Shown: piece by piece, positions 1-7,767 of the stretch
How the letters are laid out: each line of letters begins with the position of its first letter
Numbering within the stretch: position 1 is the first letter of the stretch
IMG/VR virus record: IMGVR_UViG_3300035698_015192
Span: 1 to 46,125 of that record
Source: a virus
Reading direction: 5' to 3' (one strand)
Length of the DNA: 46,125 nucleotides
The notes under the pieces: model-generated
What the model was told of the DNA's origin: nothing
Seen by the model: the letters and a program-made list of their open reading frames with translations, nothing else
The model's database searches: none
Made by a program: the position numbers and the translations under genes

Positions 1-818
1 GCGGCATCGCGCGGATATGGGAGCGACCGGACGCTTTCGCGACTCGACCCCGATCGGGATATGAGGAGGATTTGAACCCCGCGCCCGATGCGCACCCGTC
101 TCGACTCGCCCTATCCATGGCCCCTCCATATCCACCGTTCCATGTTCTAAATATAATACCTCACCCTATCAATGTCCATTGCTAAATACGCATACCAGCA
201 TTGCAAAAAATGCATAGCCTATCGAGTCGCGATCCAAAAATGTCAAGAAGTACGTATTCCTAGCCTTGAGGACGTTATTCCTACCGAGAGAGGTTCCTAG
301 GTGTATAATCGTGGTATAGGAGGGCCTTAAAGGGAGATTCCAAATTTCCAAAAAAAGTGGAGAATTATTAAATCTATTCTTCCTCTTCTTTTTGCATCTT
401 CTTCATCTTCATGCTCTTCTTTTTGCACCACTTGCATCTTCTATTAGTTGTGCTAATGCTTAGTCATAATTCTAAATTCCGGTTTTTGCACCACCGGCCT
501 CAATTCTTTCAGTTAACCGGCCTTTCTTGCACAATTCTAAATTCCGGGTGGGATTGTGAAGATACATTGGACGTGGGGGCATCCGGGGCGGCACAGGGTC
601 CCGTCATGGGGCATTAGCTACGGTGCCGGTCACGGGCAACGGGTGGTCCGCGCGGCACGATTGGGGCATTATTGGACCAGATCACGGGCAATGAGAATTA
701 TTAAATAATCATTGGTACTACACAATAATCTTTACCTAAATCCTTTAGGCAATTAATCTTGACTTCTGCCCGGTAAGATCTGATTATGAAAATTAATTAG
801 TGATAATTGGATTTAGTT
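1..818. other. non-coding left leader region
   Basis: No convincing gene was found in these 818 bases. The first 130 or so are GC-rich, unlike most of the window, and on the minus strand contain a T-arm-like stretch (GGTTCAAATCC) between matching 7-bp arms at 57-63 and 127-133. Bases 370-560 are pyrimidine-rich with short direct repeats: CTTCTTTTTGCA twice and ATTCTAAATTCCGG twice. A perfect inverted repeat, CCTAAA-TCC-TTTAGG, lies at 735-749. The position just ahead of the terminase genes would suit a packaging or origin region, but that is inference only. The open frames at 169-351 (-) and 411-617 (+) look like chance. Confidence 0.6.
759..787 (+). promoter_or_regulatory. candidate sigma70-type promoter ahead of the packaging genes
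   Basis: TTGACT at 759-764 and GATTAT at 782-787 are separated by 17 bases. This is the best -35/-10 pair before the first plus-strand gene at 819. The -10 box is only moderately close to consensus. An inverted repeat (735-749) lies just upstream. Confidence 0.4.
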
Positions 819-977
819 ATGACAGAAGAATGGATTGATCGGATATTAAGATCGGACCTGGCGCGCCATAGTCCCGATGTTGCGCGCCAGATGATCGAAG
901 AAGCCCGTCCTCCCGCGGTAGTTTCTTCGATATTGGAGGGCGGTGATGAGTCAGCCAGTGACCAAAGCGCTGAGTAA
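819..977 (+). CDS. small hypothetical protein, 52 aa
   Basis: This short frame runs from ATG 819 to TAA 977 and overlaps the start of the small terminase gene by 32 bases in another frame. The product is charged, with a middle like DLARHSPDVARQMIEEAR that could form a helix. No family is recognised. The upstream ribosome binding site is weak, but the ribosome binding site of the next gene (GGAGG, 935-939) lies inside it, so the two could be translationally coupled. It is also possible that it is not a real gene. Confidence 0.4.
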   Translation: MTEEWIDRILRSDLARHSPDVARQMIEEARPPAVVSSILEGGDESASDQSAE

Positions 978-1470
978 CAGTGGTTACTTAGAGGCTAAGA
1001 CGACCATAGGCCGGGCCAAGGCTCTTCGTCGTCTAGGTCCTAGGCATAAAGCCATCATCGCCCTTCATCTTACAGGTTGGACAGGGACAAAGATTGCAGC
1101 AAAGATTGGATGTTCGACAAATGCAGTTTATGCGACTCTGAAAGATCCTAGTGCTAAGACAATTATGGATCATTTTGCCGAGGGAGCAGACTTCGACATT
1201 AGGGCTCTTCTTCCAAAGGCCATCAAAGCCATTGATGAAGCGCTTGACGATCCAGATCGGGCACTGCCTGCAGTTGATCGTTATCTCAAACTCGTCGGTG
1301 GTCGGAATAAGCCTGATGAAGATGGGATTAATATTACCATTAAGGGGAATGCAAGACTTAAACTTGTTGCTGAGCTTAAAGATGCACTTCCACTGATGCA
1401 AGCTGTTAATGTTATTGAGCATTCAGAAGATGATGAACCTATAGAAGATTTGGAAACAGTGGCAGAATAG
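946..1470 (+). CDS. terminase small subunit (probable)
   Basis: The 174-residue product has an N-terminal helix-turn-helix (about residues 28-65, with KIAAKIGCSTNAVYATL), a helical middle and an acidic C-terminus. This is the layout of small terminase subunits, which recognise the packaging site on phage DNA and load the large subunit. The position directly upstream of the terminase large subunit, with one small gene between, supports the call. ATG 946 was chosen over GTG 943 because GGAGG at 935-939 is better spaced from it. No single diagnostic residue was seen, so the assignment rests on the HTH, size and context. Confidence 0.65.
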   Translation: MSQPVTKALSNSGYLEAKTTIGRAKALRRLGPRHKAIIALHLTGWTGTKIAAKIGCSTNAVYATLKDPSAKTIMDHFAEGADFDIRALLPKAIKAIDEALDDPDRALPAVDRYLKLVGGRNKPDEDGINITIKGNARLKLVAELKDALPLMQAVNVIEHSEDDEPIEDLETVAE

Positions 1471-1480
1471 GATAGTTCTT

Positions 1481-1885
1481 ATGAAAATCTTAGCAACCTT
1501 AATTCTTACTCTTTTGATCTTTGCCGCAACGATGACAGTGAATCCTGCATCGGCTCAAACCACACCAGCAGTTCGATATCTGATTTATGGTACTACTGCG
1601 GATTTGATTGTAACTTATACACCTGATGTTGCTACATCTGAAGGACAAGGATCAGGTCCATTTAGAGTATATCGTTTTCCCTTTTACGGAGATGCTGCTG
1701 TAGTGCTTTGTCGCCTCAAGGGAACTGCAAATACTCCAGATCAGAATGCTACAATTGCTTGGATAACAGCAGGATTGCTGGATCTGTATCCGGGGGAAAC
1801 GGGAGAGTTCACCCTACAATGCAGCGGCCAGATAGCATTGCCTTTTGATGATCCAATATCGACTCCGGTTCCAGTCGGTCCTTGA
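1481..1885 (+). CDS. exported hypothetical protein
   Basis: The 134-residue product begins with a classical signal peptide: MK, a hydrophobic core rich in L, I and T, then a likely cut after PASAQ near residue 26. The mature part is beta-rich with two cysteines (LCRLK and LQCSG) that could form a disulfide in the periplasm. No family is recognised. The odd feature is the place: a secreted protein between the small and large terminase genes, where packaging operons normally have none. A role at the cell envelope, for example in superinfection exclusion, would be a guess. Confidence 0.7.
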   Translation: MKILATLILTLLIFAATMTVNPASAQTTPAVRYLIYGTTADLIVTYTPDVATSEGQGSGPFRVYRFPFYGDAAVVLCRLKGTANTPDQNATIAWITAGLLDLYPGETGEFTLQCSGQIALPFDDPISTPVPVGP

Positions 1886-1919
1886 TAGCACATTGTCGAG
1901 TCCAAGTGGAACTTGATTA

Positions 1920-4037
1920 ATGTTTACTATTGATTCAGAACTTCTGCCACCTCCTCACTTATCATGGAAGAAGGTATTAGCGGGCCTTCCAGAAGATAGA
2001 CAGAATCAAATACTTGATGCATTTCAAGATGATGAAATGGCCTCATTAGTTAGTGATTGGTTCTTCACCGCACGACGAGAACAATTCACACCACAAGGAA
2101 ATTGGTTCATTTGGCTTATTCTAGCGGGCCGAGGCTTTGGAAAAAATTGGGTTGGCAGTAATTGGATCAGTAATGAACACCAATTCGGAGGAGCACAGAA
2201 CTCAGCTGTAGTCGCACGGACTGCTAGTGATCTTCGAAGAACCTGCATTGAGGGACCCTCCGGCATCATGGCAGTTGCAAGTTCTGATTTCTATCCTGAA
2301 TATAAACCTTCCTTATCAAAATTAGTCTGGCCTAATGGAACGGAGACTCAACTCTATACTGCAGACAAACCAGAAAAGCTTCGTGGTCCGAACCACGATA
2401 GAGCCTGGTGTGATGAATTATCCTACTGGCGTTATATGGATGATGCTTGGGATAATCTTATGATGACACTCCGTTATGGGATTGATGTGCGATGCATTAT
2501 TACTATGACGCCACGGCCACTGAAGGCAATTAAGGAACTTCTCAAACGCGATGGGAAGGATGTTATTGTTACTCGTGGTTCAACTCTTGATAATCAAGAT
2601 AATCTTTCCCCAAAGTTCATTGAACAAATCAAAGAACAATATTATGGGACTCGTCTCTGGCAACAAGAGGTTGAAGGGGCTTTCCTCGAAGATATGGAGG
2701 GAGCTTTATGGAATCGCAGTATGCTTGACAAGAATCGTCGTCAAGAGGAACCTGAAAGCTACATCCGTAAGATAATTTCTGTTGATCCCTCGACAACAGG
2801 GGGAGAAGATGCAGATGAATGTGGAATTGTTGTTGCAGGCCTTGGACGAGATAAACATGCCTATATTCTTAATGATCTTACCCTTCGTGCAAGTCCCAGA
2901 CAATGGGCAACTGTAGCCGTTCGTGCATACTTTGATGAAGAAGCGGATCTCCTCGTCGCTGAGAAGAATCAGGGAGGTGAGATGATTAAGGAAACTATCC
3001 ACAGTATTGATGATACTGTGAATGTTAAGCTCGTTCATGCTTCCCGTGGCAAGGATATTAGAGCAGAGCCTGTAGCATCACTTGACGAACAAGGCCGCAT
3101 TCATCACGTTGGCATGTTTCCGGATATGGAGGATGAAATGTGTGTTGCTTGGAATACACACGTTTTAACGCCAAGGGGTAATAAGTTAATCTGTACACTT
3201 AAACCAGGCGATTACGTCATTACGCGAGAGGGTCCAAGAAAAATAATTTGGTCTGGACATACCGGAATAAATGTGGTACAATCGTTAAATGGATTGGAGT
3301 TAACTAATAATCACCCAGTCTTATGCAACAATACTTTTATTCCCGCAGATCAAGTAAAAGGAAATCTTCTTAAATGCAATGCCACAATCCCATCTTACGA
3401 TTTAAAAGACCTCATGTCGTTTATGATGGATATCGTTTTTTCCAAAGACAAACAGATCAATATTGGGAAACAAGTAGAAGTAAAGGATATTTACTCCTTC
3501 ATCGCTACATTTGGGAACATGCAAAGGGACCCATACCTGGAAACTGTATTATCCACCACAAAGATAGAGACCGAGCTAATAATGGAATCGAAAACTTGGA
3601 ATGCGTTACTTATAAACAACATAAAGCAATTCATGGACCCAGTGGATTTGCACTCCATACTAGAGAACAGCGTTCAGAAATATCAAAAGCTGGTTGGAAA
3701 AACAGAAGGCTTATTCAAAAAGAGTGCTATTGGTGTGGAGACTTCTATTTTGCCAGTCATGGAAGAAGTAGATATTGTAGCAAATCATGTGCTCACCTTG
3801 GATGTAGAGACGGCGGTAAGTTCTTTCCTAGACAAAGTAACGTTGACTTGGAATCTTAAAGTAGAAGATTGTCCTGAATTCTTTGCAAATAATATTCTGG
3901 TACACAATTGTAGTTTCATTCCAGGCGACCCTATCAATTTATCCCCCAATCGCATGGATGCGAGGGTTTGGGCCATTCATGAACTCATGCTTGTTCGTAG
4001 AAAGAGAGCAGGTACTTGGGGTAGGAGAGCAGCATGA
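1920..4037 (+). CDS. terL: terminase large subunit with in-frame intein
   Basis: This is the motor and nuclease that pumps DNA into the procapsid. The precursor is 705 residues; removing the intein (residues 408-663) leaves a 449-residue terminase, a usual size. The ATPase has a Walker A-like GRGFGKN (70-76, with N in place of the usual T or S), a Walker B AWCDE (D165, E166) and a TPRP coupling motif (197-200). The RNase H-like nuclease starts at SVDPSTTGG (D289) and ends with SPNRMDARVWA after the intein. The intein splits the nuclease domain between EDEM and CSFIPG. An HNH gene sits inside the intein in another frame. The stop overlaps the portal start (ATGA). Confidence 0.93.
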   Translation: MFTIDSELLPPPHLSWKKVLAGLPEDRQNQILDAFQDDEMASLVSDWFFTARREQFTPQGNWFIWLILAGRGFGKNWVGSNWISNEHQFGGAQNSAVVARTASDLRRTCIEGPSGIMAVASSDFYPEYKPSLSKLVWPNGTETQLYTADKPEKLRGPNHDRAWCDELSYWRYMDDAWDNLMMTLRYGIDVRCIITMTPRPLKAIKELLKRDGKDVIVTRGSTLDNQDNLSPKFIEQIKEQYYGTRLWQQEVEGAFLEDMEGALWNRSMLDKNRRQEEPESYIRKIISVDPSTTGGEDADECGIVVAGLGRDKHAYILNDLTLRASPRQWATVAVRAYFDEEADLLVAEKNQGGEMIKETIHSIDDTVNVKLVHASRGKDIRAEPVASLDEQGRIHHVGMFPDMEDEMCVAWNTHVLTPRGNKLICTLKPGDYVITREGPRKIIWSGHTGINVVQSLNGLELTNNHPVLCNNTFIPADQVKGNLLKCNATIPSYDLKDLMSFMMDIVFSKDKQINIGKQVEVKDIYSFIATFGNMQRDPYLETVLSTTKIETELIMESKTWNALLINNIKQFMDPVDLHSILENSVQKYQKLVGKTEGLFKKSAIGVETSILPVMEEVDIVANHVLTLDVETAVSSFLDKVTLTWNLKVEDCPEFFANNILVHNCSFIPGDPINLSPNRMDARVWAIHELMLVRRKRAGTWGRRAA
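3141..3908 (+). mobile_element. intein in terminase large subunit, splicing domains split by an out-of-frame HNH gene
   Basis: The intein is 256 residues. It begins with Cys408 (CVAWNTHVLTPRG), has a block B-like NNHPVL with the expected His, and ends with block F/G KVEDCPEFFANNILVHN followed by Cys+1. All nucleophiles and the penultimate His are present, so it should splice. The recognisable splicing parts are only about 78 N-terminal and 24 C-terminal residues. The roughly 155 residues between them resemble no endonuclease and are the alternate-frame reading of the HNH gene at 3374-3859. Self-splicing is family knowledge, not shown here. Confidence 0.93.
3374..3859 (+). CDS. HNH homing endonuclease nested out of frame inside the terminase intein
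   Basis: The 161-residue protein is a full HNH endonuclease of the phage type. LLHRYIWEHAKGPIPGN leads to the metal-binding CIIHHKD (H61, H62), NNGIENLECVT (N74) and KQHKAIH (H83, H87). A C-terminal zinc-finger-like part follows, with C118, C121, C135 and C139. It starts at ATG right after an in-frame TAA (3371-3373), with AAGGAA about 10 bases upstream, and its TAA falls inside the last intein block. Its codon position 1 is the terminase codon position 3 (-1 frame). Such enzymes cut intein-less alleles to spread their host element. Here it must be translated separately. Confidence 0.88.
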   Translation: MQCHNPILRFKRPHVVYDGYRFFQRQTDQYWETSRSKGYLLLHRYIWEHAKGPIPGNCIIHHKDRDRANNGIENLECVTYKQHKAIHGPSGFALHTREQRSEISKAGWKNRRLIQKECYWCGDFYFASHGRSRYCSKSCAHLGCRDGGKFFPRQSNVDLES

Positions 4038-5395
4038 GTAATACTGATGAGAAGGTAATAAGCATTCGTGCAGCGAGAAGTTTCATATCAACAATTCTGA
4101 AAAGAACACAGTTGGCTCAACAAGCGGGTAAGACTTATGATGGTAATAGAGACCTTTATAAGATACTCGGCTATAAAAGGCTTTTAGAATTCACAGATTA
4201 CCAGGATCGCTACGATAGAGGTGATATTGCTGCAAGAATTGTTGATGCCTTCCCTTTAGCAACGTGGAGAAATCCCCCAATTGTCAAAGCCGTTACAAAT
4301 CATCCAACTTTCGATAAGGCTTGGTTGAAACTTGAGAAGGATTTCTCAATCTTCCATTATCTTGAGCGCAGTGATCGCCTTTCAGGCATAGGTCAGTACG
4401 GCATTCTTCTTATGGGATTTTCTGGAGGGGTTTCTCTAGATAATACCATGAAAAAGTCCTCTAAGTTAATCTATTTATCACCTTATCACCAGGGACATGC
4501 ACCTATTTCTAGAATAGTTGAGGACCCTACAAATGCTCGTTTTGGTCTTCCTGAAGCGTATAAGATTACCTTAACTACTACTACTAATAACTTACAAAAC
4601 ACCTCAGTTTTAAGAGAGACTGAAGTTCATTGGAGTCGTATTCTCCACATAGCTGAAGGGCTTAACGAAGATGAGGTTTATGGTGCTCCTCGAATGAGTA
4701 AGGTTTGGAATCGCCTCGACGACTTGGAAAAAGTTATTGGTGGTTCTGCTGAGGCTTTTTGGAGAACCATGGATCGTGGAATTCAGTTCGATGTTGATAA
4801 GGATATGGATCTTGAGCCTGAAGAAGAAGATGCATTCACTGCTGAGATTGAGGAATACGTACATAATTATAAGCGTTATATTCGGACTAAGGGAATTACA
4901 GCAAATGTCCTTGGTTCTGATGTAGCCGATCCAAGTGGTATCTTCAGCGCCATTGTTAGTATGATTTCAGGTACTACAGGTATACCTCAAAGAATCCTTA
5001 TGGGTTCTGAAATGGGACAGCTTGCCAGTTCTCAAGATGAACGAAACTTTGTTGCAAGGATTAAGGAACGACAAGAGAACTATGCGGGTCCTCGAATCCT
5101 CCGTCCCTTTGTTGAACGGTTGATTTCCACAGGAGCTTTACCAGAACCTCGCGGAGGCATTGCCTTCGAGTGGCCCGACCTTAGCATTCAGAGTCATAAA
5201 GAAAAGGCGGATGTTGCAGCTCGTATGGCCCAGGCAATTGCTAATGTTGCAAAGCATACTGCGCAGGGGGGAATGCCCCTGATTACTGCAAAAGAGTTCC
5301 GTAAGTTATATCTTGGTATTGAAGATGAAATTGATATGAAGGATATACCTAAGGTAATAAAGGCTCCGGTAGTTAAACCTCCTGTAGTAGGATAA
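4034..5395 (+). CDS. portal protein, DUF1073-like
   Basis: This 453-residue protein follows the terminase with an ATGA overlap, the usual place for the portal, the dodecameric ring through which DNA enters the capsid. The N-terminal part (LLEFTDYQDRYDRGDIAARI, then VDAFPLATWRNPP) matches the DUF1073 family of phage portals as I remember it. A central GTTGIPQRILMGSEMGQLAS and a C-terminal helical part are also typical. No active site is expected. A few proteins of the wider family carry an extra cyclic-nucleotide hydrolase domain (Acb1), but none is apparent here. Confidence 0.82.
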   Translation: MSNTDEKVISIRAARSFISTILKRTQLAQQAGKTYDGNRDLYKILGYKRLLEFTDYQDRYDRGDIAARIVDAFPLATWRNPPIVKAVTNHPTFDKAWLKLEKDFSIFHYLERSDRLSGIGQYGILLMGFSGGVSLDNTMKKSSKLIYLSPYHQGHAPISRIVEDPTNARFGLPEAYKITLTTTTNNLQNTSVLRETEVHWSRILHIAEGLNEDEVYGAPRMSKVWNRLDDLEKVIGGSAEAFWRTMDRGIQFDVDKDMDLEPEEEDAFTAEIEEYVHNYKRYIRTKGITANVLGSDVADPSGIFSAIVSMISGTTGIPQRILMGSEMGQLASSQDERNFVARIKERQENYAGPRILRPFVERLISTGALPEPRGGIAFEWPDLSIQSHKEKADVAARMAQAIANVAKHTAQGGMPLITAKEFRKLYLGIEDEIDMKDIPKVIKAPVVKPPVVG

Positions 5396-5401
5396 ATAGA
5401 T

Positions 5402-5629
5402 ATGAAATATGTTGAAAGTACTTCTGACCTACGCACAGTTAATAATACTATGCGTCATCAATATAAAGTATTAACTGATGTTGAGAAAGGTAACATGACA
5501 GCTATTAAAGATATTGGTTTACACTTTCATGACCATGTAACGAGTCTTGGTAATAGTAGAGAACTTTCCTTAGCTAAAACTAAGATTGAAGAAGCTGTTA
5601 TGTGGACTGTAAAGCATATCACCGGATAA
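5402..5629 (+). CDS. Acb2/Tad1-type cyclic nucleotide sponge (anti-CBASS/anti-Thoeris)
   Basis: The 75-residue product matches the Acb2/Tad1 hairpin family as I know it: QYKVLTDVEKGNM, then AIKDIGLHFHDHV, then the signature SRELSLAKTKIEEAVMWTVK near the C-terminus (about residues 52-71). Family members bind and sequester the cyclic oligonucleotide signals of CBASS, and related proteins bind the gcADPR signal of Thoeris, so host effectors are not switched on. It lies between portal and protease genes in the late operon, and its TAA overlaps the start of the QueC homologue by one base, so the two are likely co-translated. Which signal it binds cannot be read from sequence. Confidence 0.8.
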   Translation: MKYVESTSDLRTVNNTMRHQYKVLTDVEKGNMTAIKDIGLHFHDHVTSLGNSRELSLAKTKIEEAVMWTVKHITG

Positions 5630-6273
5630 TGCCTAAAGATGCAACTCTAGTAATGTTGTCCGGAGGACTTGATAGTACAACTTTACTATACAAACTTCTC
5701 AGTGAATCTCAAACACCAATCCACGCTCATTATGTTCACTATCAGAATACTGAAGGCAGATCTGAATGTGAAGAAATGGCAGTTAATAGCATAGTAAATT
5801 GGTGTCAGAATAATATTCGTTCTTTTGAATTCTCACGAAGCACTATGGATTTTTCATCTTTCATTAATATTCCTTGGGACTATCAAGTACTTAGTTTTAT
5901 GGCAGCACAAGTTACACTGTTGCACGGAGGAATTAATCGAGTTGCGTTTGGTCTTGAGGCTAATGAAATTGATTATACTCTATGGGGATTGAACTGGACA
6001 CATGGGAGGAACATTTTCGATACTGTGCATCGCCTCACGGAAGATCGAGCAGATTGGATATTTCCCATTAGTGGTATGTCAAGGGAAGATGAGTTTAAAT
6101 ATCTTCCCCGTGAGTTGTATGATCGCACCTGGAGTTGTAGAGTACCTTATAAAACTGACTATGTATACCAACCTTGTAAGGAATGCCGTACCTGCCTGGA
6201 AACTGAAAAACAACATCTTCCTTTTCCCTTAGGTAGACCAATCAGCGGTTATACAGTTGGAATAGCAAGTTGA
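5629..6273 (+). CDS. queC: QueC-like 7-cyano-7-deazaguanine synthase
   Basis: The 214-residue protein has the PP-loop ATP pyrophosphatase motif SGGLDSTT at residues 11-18 and the QueC zinc site near the C-terminus (WSC, then CKECRTC). QueC turns 7-carboxy-7-deazaguanine into preQ0 with ATP and ammonia. Phages use this pathway to put 7-deazaguanine bases in their DNA. No QueD, QueE, FolE or DpdA-like transferase was found here, so the substrate must come from the host or the protein has a variant role. QueC-like proteins also occur in some defense systems. ATG 5629 overlaps the previous stop; an upstream in-frame start at 5602 would run through that gene. Confidence 0.82.
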   Translation: MPKDATLVMLSGGLDSTTLLYKLLSESQTPIHAHYVHYQNTEGRSECEEMAVNSIVNWCQNNIRSFEFSRSTMDFSSFINIPWDYQVLSFMAAQVTLLHGGINRVAFGLEANEIDYTLWGLNWTHGRNIFDTVHRLTEDRADWIFPISGMSREDEFKYLPRELYDRTWSCRVPYKTDYVYQPCKECRTCLETEKQHLPFPLGRPISGYTVGIAS

Positions 6274-6298
6274 CAACTTCAACCACACCCATTATATT
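6270..6298 (+). promoter_or_regulatory. sigma70-type promoter for head genes
   Basis: TTGACA at 6270-6275 and TATATT at 6293-6298 are separated by exactly 17 bases, a near-consensus promoter. The -35 box overlaps the stop of the QueC gene. The 11-base word TTGACAACTTC recurs at 16980, and TTGACAACTT at 42522. The likely target is the capsid operon starting at 6329. Confidence 0.75.
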
Positions 6299-6328
6299 TC
6301 ATTATGATCTTTGAAGAGGATATTAAAT

Positions 6329-7756
6329 ATGCCCCTTTCAAATCCAAATAAGGGTGAGTCTCACAGTGTAAGTACACTTGTCACCATTGTATGTGAAGTT
6401 GGCGATACTAGAAAAGAAACCTTCGATGGAGTTGAGCATACTGTCATTCCCGTAGTAGCAATGGTTGAGGGCGTTCGCCAAGCTGCAAATGCACCGACTC
6501 CAGAACTGGCACTTGCTTCTGAATTCGGACGTTTTCCTATTGCTTGGAATGGACGACCTGTAACCATCGATCATCCTCAAGTTCGTGGTGAAATGGTTAG
6601 TGCAAATACTCCGACGGTATTGGAAGATGTTCAAGTAGGACATATATTCAATCCGGTTGTTGAGGAAGGGAAATTGAAGATTGAAGCTTGGGTTGATGAG
6701 GCCAAGCTTAATGAGAAGGGAATTGAAATCCTACAGAAGATTAAGAATAAGGAAGTTACAGAAGTTTCGGTTGGTGTACTTGCTGAAATTGAACCTATTG
6801 AAGGTACTTTCTCTGGCCAGAAATTCAACGGAATTTGGCGGAACGTCATTCCGGATCATCTTGCCCTTTTATCTGAAGGTAAGATCGGAGCATGTTCTGT
6901 TAAAGATGGTTGTGGTACTGGACGTTTTGCTCAGTGCGTTTGTAATGAAACCACAACATTTACTACTATTGTTAATTCCATTAAGGATTTATTTAAACTA
7001 CGTGGCGCTAAGGACTTAAGCGATTTTGATACCCGTGCTGCGATCCAGGCTGCGTTAGAATCTCTAAGTGAATGGGGTTTTGTTGTTGCGGTCTTTGAAA
7101 ATAGCTTTATCATGGAAACATTGGACGGTACGGTTAAACGTTCCTTCAGCATTTCTGAGGATGGCACAATAATTATTGGTAATGAGTTCGTTACAGTGAG
7201 ACCCGAAACTGAATTTGTAGAAGTCAAAACGGAGATGGATATGACTAAGGATAAGAAGATTGAAGCTCTAATTTCTAATACTCGAACAAAGTTTACTGAT
7301 TCTCATAAGAAATGGTTGACAGGACTTGATGAAGAGCAGTTAGATCTGCTTGATGTTCCAGAGATTCCTAAGGTAGTTGGGGATGATTCTGCATCGACTC
7401 AAGCTGTTAAGGATGCGGAAATTGCTGCAGCAGCCTTAAAGGCTAAGGAAGTCAAACCTAAAACCCTTGAACAGTACATTAACGAAGCTCCAAAGGAAAT
7501 TGCTGAAGTGCTTCGTTCTAGCATGGTTGAAGCTGAAAGGGTTAGGCAAGATCATATTGCAACCATCAAGGCGAATGAAGCTAATGCATTCACCGATGAA
7601 CAGTTAGATTCTATGAACGCAACCTTTTTAGCCAATCTTGCTCAAATGTCTACTACAAATGATTTCTCTGGCAGGGGCGGTCCTCGTCCAAATGAGCGTA
7701 AGGTTTCAGACACCTATGCTGCAGAACCCCGTAAGCTATTTGCCAAGGCTGGCTAA
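6329..7756 (+). CDS. capsid maturation protease fused to scaffold, DUF2213-like
   Basis: The N-terminal half (to about residue 190) resembles DUF2213 phage proteins, thought to be head maturation proteases: FGRFPIAWNGRPVTIDHPQV, then a conserved VIPDHLALLSEGKIGACS with candidate catalytic His and Ser. The C-terminal half (about 300-475) is charged, helical and low in hydrophobics, as in a scaffold that is cut away during maturation. ATG 6329 was chosen because AGAGGA lies 9 bases upstream; a TTG at 6311 is less likely. It precedes the decoration and major capsid genes, the normal head order. Confidence 0.75.
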   Translation: MPLSNPNKGESHSVSTLVTIVCEVGDTRKETFDGVEHTVIPVVAMVEGVRQAANAPTPELALASEFGRFPIAWNGRPVTIDHPQVRGEMVSANTPTVLEDVQVGHIFNPVVEEGKLKIEAWVDEAKLNEKGIEILQKIKNKEVTEVSVGVLAEIEPIEGTFSGQKFNGIWRNVIPDHLALLSEGKIGACSVKDGCGTGRFAQCVCNETTTFTTIVNSIKDLFKLRGAKDLSDFDTRAAIQAALESLSEWGFVVAVFENSFIMETLDGTVKRSFSISEDGTIIIGNEFVTVRPETEFVEVKTEMDMTKDKKIEALISNTRTKFTDSHKKWLTGLDEEQLDLLDVPEIPKVVGDDSASTQAVKDAEIAAAALKAKEVKPKTLEQYINEAPKEIAEVLRSSMVEAERVRQDHIATIKANEANAFTDEQLDSMNATFLANLAQMSTTNDFSGRGGPRPNERKVSDTYAAEPRKLFAKAG

Positions 7757-7767
7757 GGAGATTAACA

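Noticed and set aside
169-351. 60-residue minus-strand open frame
   Set aside because: No ribosome binding site, no family likeness, and isolated in a non-coding region.
411-617. 68-residue plus-strand open frame
   Set aside because: It has low-complexity His/Leu-rich sequence from a pyrimidine-rich repeat tract and no ribosome binding site.
1033-1422. 129-residue minus-strand open frame opposite the small terminase
   Set aside because: It is an antisense shadow; the plus-strand frame has the HTH and proper start.
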